A stretch of DNA of 64,000 nt, from NCBI GenBank assembly GCA_035695065.1, contig DASSEW010000006.1:1-64000 (forward strand). The letters run 5' to 3'. Source of the stretch: 66-474 sp035695065 (lineage in GTDB: Bacteria > Pseudomonadota > Gammaproteobacteria > Xanthomonadales > Rhodanobacteraceae). The translations under genes were made by a program, and so were the position numbers. Below the pieces are notes generated by a model. It saw only the letters and a program-made list of their open reading frames with translations. It did not search any database and was not told the origin of the DNA. Each line of letters begins with the position of its first letter. The stretch's first letter is position 1. Shown piece after piece: positions 18,651 through 27,442 of the stretch.

Positions 18651-18850
18651 TCTTTGTGCCATCGTCCCGGATTGCTCCTTTGACAACGATCGGTCTTTGA
18701 CGGCCGAACGAGGCAGTTTGGTGGACCAAGAGCGGCCATCCATGGCCGCACTTCTCACAGAAGCCCTCTCCGATCAGACCCCATAGAGCCGCTTTGATGC
18801 GGTGCTTGCCTTATAATCGCCGGCTTGTCCTTGGCGACCGCGTGATCCCC

Positions 18851-20764
18851 ATGCTGCAACAAATGCGTAATCTGCTCGGCGGCTGGCCGGCCAAGATCAT
18901 CTTCGGCCTGCTGGTCTTCGTGTTCTCGTTCTTCGGTATCGAAGGTTACTTCCAGGCGCAGAACGAAACGTGGATCGCGAAGGTGGACGGGCACGAGATC
19001 TCGCAGCAGGATTTCACCAACGCCTTGAACAACGCGCGCCAGCAGCAGTTGGCGCAGGCGGGCAGCAATGCCGACGCATCCGAATTCGACAAGCCGGCGT
19101 TCAAGCAGAAGGTGCTGGATCAGCTGATCAATCGGCAGCTGCTGCTGAATCTCAATGGCAAGCTCGGCGTGGTCGTGCCCGATTCGGCGGTGCGCGCGCA
19201 GATCGCGCAGGTGCCGCAGTTCCAGGTGGACGGCCGATTCAACGCCGACGCGTACGTGGCCACGCTTGCAGCCAGCAACCAGACCCCGCAGCAATACCAG
19301 GACGAAGTGCGCGACAGCCTTGCGCCGGGCCAGCTGGCCGCCCCGGTCGCCAACACGGCTTTCGCGACCGATGCGGAAGTGGATGCGTATCTCAAATTGC
19401 GCACCCAGACGCGCGACTTCAAGTACGTTGAACTGGCCGAACCGCCCGCGCCGGATACGCAAGTCAGCGATGCCGACATTGCCGCCTGGTACAAGTCGCA
19501 CACCCAGGATTTCATGACGCCGGAAGAGGTGTCGGTGCACTACATCGAACTGGACGCAGCCAACATGAAGGTGGATGCGGCCACGGACGAGGCTTCGTTG
19601 AAGGAACGCTACGAGAAGGAAAAGTCGCGCTTCACCTTGCCGGAACAGCGCGAGGCCGCGCATATCCTGATCAAGGTTCCGCCGAATGCCACGCCCGCGC
19701 AGCAGAAGGCCGCGCTCGCGCAGGCCGAAAAAGTGGACAAGCTGGCCAAGGCGCCGGGCGCGGATTTCGCCAAGCTCGCGGAACAGTACTCGGATGACCT
19801 GGGTTCGAAGAACCAGGGCGGCGATCTGGGCTGGCTGCAGAAGGGCGATACCGACCCGGCATTCGAGAACGCGCTGTTCTCCATGCAGAAGGGCCAGATT
19901 TCCGACCCGGTGCTCTCGCCCGAGGGCTACCACATCATCGATCTGAAGGACATCCGTTCCGGCCAGGTCAAGCCGTTCTCCGAAGTGCGCGACCAGCTCG
20001 CCGCCGAGGCGGAGAAGGAAGCGCGCGATACCCAGTACAGCGATGTCGCCGGCAAGCTCACGGACCTCTCGTACCAGGATCCGACGTCGCTGGCTCCCGC
20101 CGCCAAGGCGCTGGGACTGACGGTCCAGACCACGCCGCTGTTCACGCGTGAAGGCGGCAGCAGCGGCATCACCGCGAACAAGGCGGTGGTGAAGGCTGCG
20201 TTCTCGGACCAGGTGCTGACGCAGGGCAACAGTTCCGATCCGATCGACCTCGGCCCCAACCACATCGTGATCATCCACGTTGCAGATCATCAGCCCACCA
20301 AGCCGAAACCGCTGGCCGAGGTGAGCGACGCCATCCGCAAGGACATCCTGCAGGCGCGCGCGGAAGCTGCGGCGAAGAAGCGGGCCGACTCGCTGCTTGC
20401 GCAACTTCAAAAGAGCGGTGACCTCGATGCGGTCGCTAAATCCGCCGGCGCGGAAGTGAAGCAGGCGAGCGCGGTCGAGCGCGACTCCAAGGCTTACGAC
20501 CCGCAGTTGTTGAAGGCGGTCTTTGCCATGCCGCAGCCGGCGAAGGACCAGGGCTCACAGGGTCTGGTGCCGCTTTCGCAGGGCCGCTACGCGCTGGTGG
20601 TCTTGAACGCGGTGCATCCGGGCGTGGCGTCGAACGTGCCCAAGCAGGAGCAGGAAATCCTGCGCGAGCAGATGGCCCAGGTCATCGGCTCACAGGATAT
20701 CGATGGCCTGCTGGCCGCGCTGCGTGCGCACGCGAAGATCGAGGTCGCGAAAGATCGCATGTAA
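18851..20764 (+). CDS. ppiD: PpiD-type periplasmic chaperone/peptidyl-prolyl isomerase
   Basis: Membrane-anchored periplasmic folding factor that meets proteins leaving the Sec translocon. The 637-residue protein starts with a short cytosolic segment and one transmembrane helix (about residues 13-32, AKIIFGLLVFVFSFFG), then a SurA-like N-terminal domain and a parvulin domain (about 265-375) with REAAHILIK, GDLGWLQKG and PVLSPEGYHII. The ATG at 18851 gives the canonical MLQQMRNLLGG start; a GTG 9 bp earlier is possible. A TATAAT sequence at 18812-18817 may be its -10 box. Place after lon-hupB is conserved. Confidence 0.95.
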   Translation: MLQQMRNLLGGWPAKIIFGLLVFVFSFFGIEGYFQAQNETWIAKVDGHEISQQDFTNALNNARQQQLAQAGSNADASEFDKPAFKQKVLDQLINRQLLLNLNGKLGVVVPDSAVRAQIAQVPQFQVDGRFNADAYVATLAASNQTPQQYQDEVRDSLAPGQLAAPVANTAFATDAEVDAYLKLRTQTRDFKYVELAEPPAPDTQVSDADIAAWYKSHTQDFMTPEEVSVHYIELDAANMKVDAATDEASLKERYEKEKSRFTLPEQREAAHILIKVPPNATPAQQKAALAQAEKVDKLAKAPGADFAKLAEQYSDDLGSKNQGGDLGWLQKGDTDPAFENALFSMQKGQISDPVLSPEGYHIIDLKDIRSGQVKPFSEVRDQLAAEAEKEARDTQYSDVAGKLTDLSYQDPTSLAPAAKALGLTVQTTPLFTREGGSSGITANKAVVKAAFSDQVLTQGNSSDPIDLGPNHIVIIHVADHQPTKPKPLAEVSDAIRKDILQARAEAAAKKRADSLLAQLQKSGDLDAVAKSAGAEVKQASAVERDSKAYDPQLLKAVFAMPQPAKDQGSQGLVPLSQGRYALVVLNAVHPGVASNVPKQEQEILREQMAQVIGSQDIDGLLAALRAHAKIEVAKDRM

Positions 20765-20814
20765 CGCACGAAAATTGAGGCGGCGCATCGCGCCGCCCTG
20801 GTCGTGCGAAGAAC

Positions 20815-21606
20815 TTATTCCAGCTCCAGCCCCGCCATGCCGAGCGTGTTGTAGCCGGCATCCACGTAGGTGATCTCGCCGGTGATGCCGGACGCGAGAT
20901 CCGAGCAGAGGAACGCGGCGGCGTTGCCGACCTCGTCGATCGTCACGCTGCGGCGCAGGGGCGCGACGTGCTCGACGTGATCCAGCATCTTGCGGAAGCC
21001 CGAGATGCCCGCAGCCGCGAGCGTCTTGATCGGCCCTGCCGAGATCGCGTTCACACGCGTGCCTTCCGGACCGAGGTTGTAGGCGAGATAGCGCACGTTG
21101 GCTTCCAGGCTGGCCTTGGCCAGCCCCATCACGTTGTAGCTGGCGAGCGCGCGTTCCGCGCCGAGATAGCTGAGCGTCAGGATCGCGCCGGCGCGGCCCT
21201 TCATCATCGGCCTCGCAGCCTTGGCCAGTGCGGCCAGGCTGTAGCTGGAAATGTCGTGGGCGATGCGGAAGTTCTCGCGATTGAGTCCTTCCAGGAATTC
21301 GCCGGCCAGCGCCTCGCGCGGCGCGAAGCCGATCGAATGGATCAGGATGTCGAGGCCGTCCCAGTGCTTGCCGAGGTTTTCGAACAGCGCCTCGATGTCG
21401 GAATCGCGTGACACGTCGCATGGCAGCACGATGCTGGAACCGAACGTGGTGGCGGCCTCATCCACGCGGCCTTTCAGTTTCTTGTCCACGTAGGTGAAGG
21501 CCAGTTGCGCGCCTTCGCGGTGCATCGCATTGGCGATGCCCCAGGCAATCGAGCGGTTGCTGAGGATGCCGGTGATCAGCGCGCGCTTGCCGTGCAGGAA
21601 ACCCAT
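20815..21606 (-). CDS. fabI: Enoyl-[acyl-carrier-protein] reductase (NADH) FabI
   Basis: Last step of each fatty-acid elongation cycle, reducing trans-2-enoyl-ACP. The 263-residue SDR has the FabI nucleotide motif GILSNRSIAWGIA near residues 13-25 and the catalytic set Y147, Y157 and K164 (SYLGAERALASYNVMGLAK). The start chosen at 21606 (MGFLHGKRALITG) follows a TGGAGTAAGG site; the frame extends upstream without conservation. It lies tail-to-tail with ppiD, apart from the main fab cluster at 43050-50507. Confidence 0.97.
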   Translation of the reverse strand: MGFLHGKRALITGILSNRSIAWGIANAMHREGAQLAFTYVDKKLKGRVDEAATTFGSSIVLPCDVSRDSDIEALFENLGKHWDGLDILIHSIGFAPREALAGEFLEGLNRENFRIAHDISSYSLAALAKAARPMMKGRAGAILTLSYLGAERALASYNVMGLAKASLEANVRYLAYNLGPEGTRVNAISAGPIKTLAAAGISGFRKMLDHVEHVAPLRRSVTIDEVGNAAAFLCSDLASGITGEITYVDAGYNTLGMAGLELE

Positions 21607-21707
21607 GTCCTTACTCCATTCGAAGGTTGCCCAGCCGGGCGCCAGCGCGCAATTGTAAGGCAACCCGCCGGAAATCCAGCCCGCAAGGGCCGCGGCAGCC
21701 GGAGATC

Positions 21708-22880
21708 TCAATCGGGGGCCGTGAGGCGCAGCATCTGCCCCGGATGCACCTCGTCGCTGGCGGCCAGGCCGTTCCACTTGCGCAGCGAACCCGCGTCGAG
21801 GTGGAAACGCTCGGCAATGCTCAGCAACGACTCGCCGCGACGCACTTCATGGCGGGTGATTCGATGATGATGCTTCGATGCATTCGCGCGGTGCGTCTGG
21901 GCGGAAGCGAGCAGGTTCCCGCCGTCGGTCGCGATCGCGGCCAGCAGGTCGTCGGCCTTGTCCTGCGGCAGCAGCAGGTGATGCGGTGCATCGGCGGGCA
22001 TGCGCGGGCTGCGATAGCCCGGGTTCAACGCGCGCAACTTCGAAAGCGGCATCTGCGCGAGCCTGGCGGCGCTGGCGAGGTCGGCGGCCTGCGGAAGTTG
22101 CACCAGCGCGAGTTGCCGATCGTCGTCGGCCTTCGGCAATTCCACGTTGTAGCGCGCGGGCTCGCGGATGATGCAGGCCAACGCCAGCAGCTTGGCGAGG
22201 TGATTGTTGGTGACCGAACCTACCGGAAGCTTCACCGGCTGGTCGGCGGGCGGGCGGTCGCGGCCTTCCATCAGACCCAGCATCCGGTATTCGCCGGTGT
22301 TGAAAGCCATGTCCACCAGCCGCCAGTCATGCAGGTCGGCATGGAAGGTGTTCAGCATCTTCATCACGGTGTCGGTGGAAGCGACCGGATCGAGCCGGCC
22401 GTCATAGCCGCGGGTGACGGGCAATCCGAAGGCGTGCGCGGTCTGCGGCATGATCTGCCACATCCCGGCCGGATCGCCGTTGCGGCTCGGCTCGCCGGGT
22501 TCGTAGCCGCTCTCGATCATCGGCAGCAACACGAATTCGCCCGGCACCTGCGCGCGCTGGGCGACATCCTGCACGTACAGCAGCAGCGGCAGCGCATCCT
22601 GCAATTGTGCCTGGAAGCGGGCCGGGTCGCGGGTGAAGCGGCGCGCCCAGGTGTCCGCGCGCGGGTTGAGATCGCAATCATCCATCGCGAAGCTGGCGCG
22701 CAGGCGCGACCAGGAATCCGGCGTCGGTACCGGCGCCGGTGGCGGCGGCGCGATCTGCGGCGCGGACGGCGGCGCCGTGATCGTGACAGGCACCGGCGGG
22801 AGCGGCCGGGACGGCTGCTCGGCGCAGGCCGCGAGCACGCAGATCAGGCAGATGGGCAATGCGAGCTTGAGCGGCTTCAT
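21708..22880 (-). CDS. mltD: MltD-like membrane-bound lytic murein transglycosylase, LysM
   Basis: Cleaves peptidoglycan glycan strands. The 390-residue protein has a lipoprotein signal peptide with lipobox LAAC (Cys near 19), a proline-rich tether, then an SLT catalytic domain with the Glu in MIESGYEPGEPS and the GMWQIMPQTA segment, and a C-terminal LysM motif (HEVRRGESLLSIAERF) that binds peptidoglycan. The start at 22880 overlaps the gloB stop (ATGA), so the two are translationally coupled. The gloB-mltD pairing matches the E. coli neighbourhood. E. coli MltD is longer and has two LysM repeats; only one is visible here. Confidence 0.92.
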   Translation of the reverse strand: MKPLKLALPICLICVLAACAEQPSRPLPPVPVTITAPPSAPQIAPPPPAPVPTPDSWSRLRASFAMDDCDLNPRADTWARRFTRDPARFQAQLQDALPLLLYVQDVAQRAQVPGEFVLLPMIESGYEPGEPSRNGDPAGMWQIMPQTAHAFGLPVTRGYDGRLDPVASTDTVMKMLNTFHADLHDWRLVDMAFNTGEYRMLGLMEGRDRPPADQPVKLPVGSVTNNHLAKLLALACIIREPARYNVELPKADDDRQLALVQLPQAADLASAARLAQMPLSKLRALNPGYRSPRMPADAPHHLLLPQDKADDLLAAIATDGGNLLASAQTHRANASKHHHRITRHEVRRGESLLSIAERFHLDAGSLRKWNGLAASDEVHPGQMLRLTAPD

Positions 22881-23665
22881 GCGCGAAAGGCGTCCTTTGC
22901 CGCACGAAGGGCGGCGAAGCGCGCCACGCGATCGGAAAGCCACGCGCCTTCCGGCAGCAGCTCCGGCGTCGTCATCGCATCCCCGTGCAGGACATCCACT
23001 CTCAAAAAAGGATTCGCGGCGCGTTCGTCCACCAGCAGCGAGGGCAGGGTGGGCTCGCCCGCGTCGCGCAACGTGCGCGCCTGGTTCTGGCGCATGCGCA
23101 AGGCTTCGTTCCGCGGCTCGATGCGTTGCGCGAATGCCGCATTGGCCAGGGTGTATTCGTGGCCGCAGCAGACGCGGGTGTCTTCGGGCAGCGCAGCGAG
23201 CCGATCGAGCGAGTCGAGCATCTGCGCGGGCGTGCCTTCGAACAGCCGGCCGCAGCCCAGGCTGAACAGGGTGTCTCCGCAAAACAGCAGGCCTTCGCCG
23301 TGGTAGGCAACGTGCGTGCGCGTGTGGCCCGGCACCGCGATGACCTCGAACCGCGCCCCCGGCGAGGCGATCGTGACGCGTTCGCCGTCGTGCACGCGCC
23401 GGTGCGCGTGCGGAATGCGTTCGTCGACCGGCGCGTACACGCGCGCATCGGGAAAACGCGCCAGCAGGTCGCCGGTGCCGCCGATATGATCGGGATGATG
23501 ATGGGTCAGCAGGATCGCGGTGAGCGTGAGTCCCTGCGCCGCCAAGGCGTCCAGCACCGGAGTCGCTTCACCAGGGTCGACCACCAGTGCGGTGGCGCGC
23601 GCGGGATCTGCGAGCAGCCAGATGTAATTGTCGGCCAGTGCAGGCAGGGGGCTCAGCCTCAACAT
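22877..23665 (-). CDS. gloB: Hydroxyacylglutathione hydrolase (glyoxalase II)
   Basis: Hydrolyses S-lactoylglutathione to D-lactate and glutathione in methylglyoxal detoxification. The 262-residue metallo-beta-lactamase fold protein has the two-metal motif THHHPDH near residues 54-60, later ligands in VPGHTRTH and FCGDTLF, and the C-terminal GHEYTLAN and Arg/Lys-rich substrate region typical of glyoxalase II. It is divergent from yafS, with 190 bp between them. Confidence 0.96.
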   Translation of the reverse strand: MLRLSPLPALADNYIWLLADPARATALVVDPGEATPVLDALAAQGLTLTAILLTHHHPDHIGGTGDLLARFPDARVYAPVDERIPHAHRRVHDGERVTIASPGARFEVIAVPGHTRTHVAYHGEGLLFCGDTLFSLGCGRLFEGTPAQMLDSLDRLAALPEDTRVCCGHEYTLANAAFAQRIEPRNEALRMRQNQARTLRDAGEPTLPSLLVDERAANPFLRVDVLHGDAMTTPELLPEGAWLSDRVARFAALRAAKDAFRA

Positions 23666-23790
23666 GCAGATCCTTGGCGGGCCCTTGGCCTTCGTGGCGT
23701 GCGGGCGGAAGCGCCGACTCTATCAGCGGTTTTTTCAGGCGAAGTTAGCGGCCTGTTAACGTTTACCTCGCAATCCCGGACAATGGACGC

Positions 23791-23856
23791 ATGAGTACTT
23801 ACCGCGAGCGCGGAATCCACCTCGAACGAACGCGATCAATCGGTCCTAACTCCTGA
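23791..23856 (+). CDS. Possible 21-residue leader ORF before yafS
   Basis: An ATG at 23791 opens a 21-codon frame whose TGA (23854-23856) overlaps the yafS ATG as TGATG. The peptide is basic and has no recognisable motif. No strong ribosome site precedes it. Either a translationally coupled leader or chance; the overlap is the only support. Confidence 0.25.
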   Translation: MSTYRERGIHLERTRSIGPNS

Positions 23857-24560
23857 TGCAGCAGGAAGTTTCCACATTGAAGCCGGAACCCGCGATGGCG
23901 GCGCTGACCGCGGAGACGGCGGCTGAATGCTTGTCACTGGTGGGTGCCGGGCTGACCGGCACCCACGCCTTGCTGCTGGACGCTGCCGGCGGTCCGATCC
24001 CGCAACTGCCCGGCATCGGCCGCTGGACCGTGTTGCGGCTTTCGGGCGGGAAGGCGCAGCTCGAAGGCCCGCTGCGCGCCGACGTGGGCAACCTGCCTTT
24101 TGCGGATGGCAGTTTCAGCCTGGTGCTGATCCGGCGCCTGGGCGGTGCGGGCGCGTCGGTGGAAGCGCTCGCCGCGGAGGGGATGCGCGTGCTGGCTTCA
24201 CACGGCGTGCTGCTCGCGATCGAATTCCACCCGCTGTCGCTATGGCGTGGCTGGCTGAAGCGCCGCGCGCGGCATGGCGGAGATGCCCTGCTCGCTGTGC
24301 CCCCGCGTCGCTGGGAGGCCGCACTGCGCGCAAACGGATCGGTGGTGCGCGCCCTGCGCCGATGCGGTGCGCCCTGGCCGCGTGGCAAGGGCACGCGCGG
24401 CTTGCCGCATTGGAGCGTAGAACTCGCCGGTGCGGTGTATCTGCTGAAAGCGCGCAAGCGCGATCAGGGCGGCATCGTGCGCCGGCTCGGTCCCAAACGC
24501 ACGCGTGCGGCGCGCGAGCAGGTTCCATGGGCGCCGGGCGCACAGAGGACGAACCTGTGA
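23856..24560 (+). CDS. yafS: YafS-like methyltransferase-fold protein
   Basis: Predicted SAM-dependent methyltransferase-like protein of unknown substrate. The region LPFADGSFSLVLIRRLG looks like the post-motif of class I methyltransferases, but the SAM glycine motif (LLLDAAGG) is degenerate, so activity is uncertain. The assignment rests mainly on synteny: gloB-yafS-rnhA-dnaQ is the E. coli order. 234 residues from ATG 23856; an ATG at 23895 with a GGAA upstream is an alternative start. Its stop overlaps the rnhA GTG start (GTGA). Confidence 0.75.
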   Translation: MQQEVSTLKPEPAMAALTAETAAECLSLVGAGLTGTHALLLDAAGGPIPQLPGIGRWTVLRLSGGKAQLEGPLRADVGNLPFADGSFSLVLIRRLGGAGASVEALAAEGMRVLASHGVLLAIEFHPLSLWRGWLKRRARHGGDALLAVPPRRWEAALRANGSVVRALRRCGAPWPRGKGTRGLPHWSVELAGAVYLLKARKRDQGGIVRRLGPKRTRAAREQVPWAPGAQRTNL

Positions 24561-25003
24561 GCACCGTCGAGATCTTCACCGATGGCGCTTGTCTCGGAAA
24601 CCCAGGCCCCGGCGGCTGGGCCGCGCTGCTGCGCTTCGGCGCGCATGAAAAGCTGCTCGCAGGCGGCGAGGCCGCGACCACCAACAACCGCATGGAGCTG
24701 TACGCCGCGATCGCCGCGCTGGAAGCGCTGACCCGCCCCTGCGAGGTCGAGCTCAGCACCGATTCGCAATATGTCCGCCAGGGCATCGAGGAATGGCTGC
24801 CGCACTGGCGCGCGAACGGCTGGCGCACCGCCGACAAGAAGCCGGTCAAGAATCAGGATTTGTGGGAGCGTTTGGCGCAAGCGGCGGCACGACATCGGGT
24901 AAGCTGGCGCTGGGTGCGCGGGCATGCCGGACACGTCGAGAACGAAATCGTGGATGGCGCCGCGCGCGAGCAGGCGCAGCGCATCAAAGAAGATTACCGA
25001 TAG
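24557..25003 (+). CDS. rnhA: Ribonuclease HI
   Basis: Degrades the RNA strand of RNA-DNA hybrids (R-loops, primers). The 148-residue protein carries the acidic active site: Asp in FTDGACLGNPG, Glu in NNRMELYA, Asp in STDSQYV, the His in VRGHAGHVENE and a C-terminal Asp in IVDGAAREQA. A GTG start at 24557 overlaps the yafS stop. The next gene, dnaQ, is separated by a complete repeat element. Confidence 0.97.
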   Translation: MSTVEIFTDGACLGNPGPGGWAALLRFGAHEKLLAGGEAATTNNRMELYAAIAALEALTRPCEVELSTDSQYVRQGIEEWLPHWRANGWRTADKKPVKNQDLWERLAQAAARHRVSWRWVRGHAGHVENEIVDGAAREQAQRIKEDYR

Positions 25004-25010
25004 CCGACCC

Positions 25011-25120
25011 GGCACAGGAATGTGCCGGCGCAGCGAGCGGGAGCGATGCTGCGGAAAACGTGGCGCGGCTTCGCCGCGACCGTTTTCGCGCAAGCCGCGG
25101 CAGGATGCCCGGACTTGCGC
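25011..25120. repeat. REP-like three-hairpin element between rnhA and dnaQ
   Basis: A 110-bp module of three hairpins (ggcacaggaatgtgcc first, then a stem around 25056-25085, then the 33-bp core at 25088-25120) matching the one at 18461-18567. It lies between two genes usually closely linked. Confidence 0.85.
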
Positions 25121-25131
25121 ATGGAGAAAGC

Positions 25132-25860
25132 ATGAGGCAGATCGTCCTTGACACCGAAACCACCGGCCTCGAAGCCGGTCGCGGCCATCGCATCATCGAA
25201 ATCGGTTGCGTCGAATTGATCGAGCGCCGCCCGACCGGCCGCACCTTCCACCGCTATCTCAACCCCGAGCGCGCGATCGACCCGGGCGCGATGGCGGTGC
25301 ACGGCATCCGCGACGAGTTCCTGCTCGACAAGCCGCGCTTCGCGGAAGTCGCGCAGGAATGGCTGGAGTTCATCCGCGGCGCCGAGCTGTTGATCCACAA
25401 CGCCGCCTTCGACGTCGGCTTCCTGGATGCCGAGCTTGCGCTGGCAGGCCATGGCCGCGTGGCCGATCATGCCCGCGTGGTGGATACCCTCGCGCTGGCG
25501 CGCGAGAAATATCCGGGCCAGAAGAACACGCTGGATGCGCTGTGCAAGCGCCTGGAGGTGGACAACACGCATCGCGAACTGCATGGCGCCTTGCTGGACG
25601 CGCGCCTGCTCGCGGAAGTATGGCTGGCCATGACCACGGGCCAGAGCGCGTTGGGTTTCGCGCAGGAGGCGGAAGCCGCACCCATTGTGCTCGGCACGTC
25701 GTTTGCGGTTCCGCTGGAACTGCGCGTGGTGCGCGCGGGCGCGGCGGCCGAAGCAGCGCATGCCGAGCGCCTGCTCGCGCTGGGCAAAGCCTGCAAATCG
25801 GGCAGCCTGTGGGCGCGACTGGAAGAAGTGCAGCCGGCGACCGAACTGGAGCCAGCCTAG
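25132..25860 (+). CDS. dnaQ: DNA polymerase III epsilon subunit (3'-5' proofreading)
   Basis: Proofreading exonuclease of the replicase core. The 242-residue protein has ExoI LDTETTGLE (Asp and Glu metal ligands), ExoII IHNAAFDVGFLDAE, and ExoIII-epsilon HRELHGALLDARLLAEVW with the catalytic His and Asp. The ATG at 25132 follows GGAGAAAG. Neighbouring rnhA supports the call. It ends 13 bp from the convergent phosphatase gene. Confidence 0.97.
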   Translation: MRQIVLDTETTGLEAGRGHRIIEIGCVELIERRPTGRTFHRYLNPERAIDPGAMAVHGIRDEFLLDKPRFAEVAQEWLEFIRGAELLIHNAAFDVGFLDAELALAGHGRVADHARVVDTLALAREKYPGQKNTLDALCKRLEVDNTHRELHGALLDARLLAEVWLAMTTGQSALGFAQEAEAAPIVLGTSFAVPLELRVVRAGAAAEAAHAERLLALGKACKSGSLWARLEEVQPATELEPA

Positions 25861-25873
25861 CGACCTTCGTCCT

Positions 25874-26578
25874 TCAGCGGACACGAACCAGCAGCACGGT
25901 GATGTTGTCGCTGCCGCCCGAATCCAGCGCGGCCAGCACCAGGTGCTCCACGCATTCCTGCGCCGCCAGTTCATTGCGCGCGAGCAGGGTGGCGATCGCA
26001 TCGTCGTCCACTTCCTCGGTGAGCCCGTCGCTGCAGATCAGGAACTGCATCCCCGGTTCGAGTTGCCCGGTGCGCGTTTCCAGGTGCAATTGCTGCGGAT
26101 CGGTGATGCCCAAGGCCTGGGTCACCATGTTGCGGTGTGGATGGTTGCGCGCCTGCTCGGCGCTGATCGCGCCTTGCGCCACCAGTTCCTGTACGTAGGA
26201 GTGATCCTGCGAGAGCTGCCGCAGCGCGTCCTCCTGCCACAGGTAGACGCGGCTGTCGCCCACCCATGCCACTTCGTATTCGTTGCCTTGCACGCGCAAT
26301 GCGGCCACCGTGGTGCCCATCGGCAGGCCTTCGCTGCGTTTTTGCGAAAGCGCGATGATCGCCTCGTCGGCCGCACGGATCGCATCGGACAGGCTCCTGC
26401 CTTCGCCGACCTCGCGCACCAGCGTGTCGCGTGCGATGGCGCTCGCGACTTCGCCGTACTCGTGGCCGCCCATGCCGTCGGCGACCAGCCAGAGCCCGAG
26501 AGCGCCGTCCGCCCAGTAAGTGTCTTCGTTGTGCCCGCGGCGCAACCCGACGTGGGTGGCGTGTCCGAACTCGATCAT
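25874..26578 (-). CDS. PP2C-family serine/threonine protein phosphatase
   Basis: Metal-dependent protein phosphatase of the PPM/Stp type, 234 residues. Conserved metal-binding motifs are visible: GLRRGHNEDTYW, VADGMGGHEYGE, WVGDSRVYLW, CSDGLTEEVDDD and the closing GGSDNITVLLV. Such genes usually act with a Hanks-type kinase or a type VI secretion locus, but no partner kinase is in the window. I chose the ATG at 26578 (MIEFGHATHVG), preceded by AGGGAG, over the ORF extension to 26620. Confidence 0.9.
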   Translation of the reverse strand: MIEFGHATHVGLRRGHNEDTYWADGALGLWLVADGMGGHEYGEVASAIARDTLVREVGEGRSLSDAIRAADEAIIALSQKRSEGLPMGTTVAALRVQGNEYEVAWVGDSRVYLWQEDALRQLSQDHSYVQELVAQGAISAEQARNHPHRNMVTQALGITDPQQLHLETRTGQLEPGMQFLICSDGLTEEVDDDAIATLLARNELAAQECVEHLVLAALDSGGSDNITVLLVRVR

Positions 26579-26689
26579 CGCGGCTCCCTGTGCGTACTTC
26601 CGCCTGGCGGAAGTTAGCACGGCATGCGATTCGGATGCCTGCGGCGGTCGTCACCGAAAGCGAAAACGCCCACAAGGGGCGTTCGCGTT

Positions 26690-26782
<93 letters not shown>

Positions 26783-27043
26783 GTCGCTTGAAACCTTGAT
26801 GCTGCGATCCGTCCATGGAGCAAACTCCAGTCGGCATCCATGCCTCCTCCTCAGCCCTCGCGCGCGATGCCCCCGGCATCGCGCAAGCGCTCGGGCTTCG
26901 ACCACTCTGCCACCTCTCCTTTTGCTGTGTCCGGCGCGTGTGGCGGCGGCCGGGCAGCCGCCAATGATAAGAGCGTGGCGCTCGGACTGGCAACCATGAG
27001 TTCGCCTCCGCTAAGCTTCGTGATTCGAATCCGTGATCCGACC
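26783..27043. other. Intergenic region with an orphan tRNA-Ser 5' fragment
   Basis: 261 bp without a gene. Bases 26897-26919 repeat exactly the first 23 nt of the neighbouring tRNA-Ser(CGA) (26760-26782). On the minus strand the fragment is followed by a strong hairpin (about 26857-26888, ten-base-pair stem around CCC) rather than an anticodon arm, so it is not a functional tRNA. Confidence 0.75.
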
Positions 27044-27442
27044 ATGAGCCTCATCTCCGTCCCTGTCTCCTTCGGCGAGCTGATCGACAAGCTCACCATC
27101 CTCGAAATCAAGTCCGAGCGCATCGGCGATGCCGCCAAGGTCGCCAATGTGCGCGACGAATTGAAATTGTTGGGCGAAACCTGGGGTGCCAATCCGGCGT
27201 CACGCACCGACATTTCCGCCGAACGCGCGGAGCTGAAGCGCATCAACGAGGCGCTCTGGGAAATCGAGGACGAAATCCGCCTCAAGGAAAAGGCGCAGGC
27301 GTTCGATGCGCGCTTCATCGAGCTGGCGCGCGCGGTATACCACACGAATGACCGCCGGGCGGCGGTGAAGCGTGCCATCAACGAGAAGCTGGGTTCGCGG
27401 CTGATGGAAGAGAAGTCGTATCAGGACTACAGCGCGTCGTAA
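27044..27442 (+). CDS. DUF6165-like small protein near LPS genes
   Basis: A 132-residue, mostly helical, charged protein beginning MSLISVPVSFGELIDKLTI. The LISVPVSFGELIDKLTILEIK block is what I recognise as the DUF6165 family, often found beside LPS glycosyltransferase genes; its function is unknown. No signal peptide or membrane segment. The ATG at 27044 starts the conserved sequence; upstream frame is unconserved. Its 3' end overlaps the convergent GT9 gene by 16 bp. A role with the neighbouring LPS genes is only inference from position. Confidence 0.75.
   Translation: MSLISVPVSFGELIDKLTILEIKSERIGDAAKVANVRDELKLLGETWGANPASRTDISAERAELKRINEALWEIEDEIRLKEKAQAFDARFIELARAVYHTNDRRAAVKRAINEKLGSRLMEEKSYQDYSAS

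Noticed and set aside
26897..26919. Second functional tRNA-Ser
   Set aside because: Only the acceptor and D-arm 5' strand is present; no anticodon arm, T arm or CCA follows.
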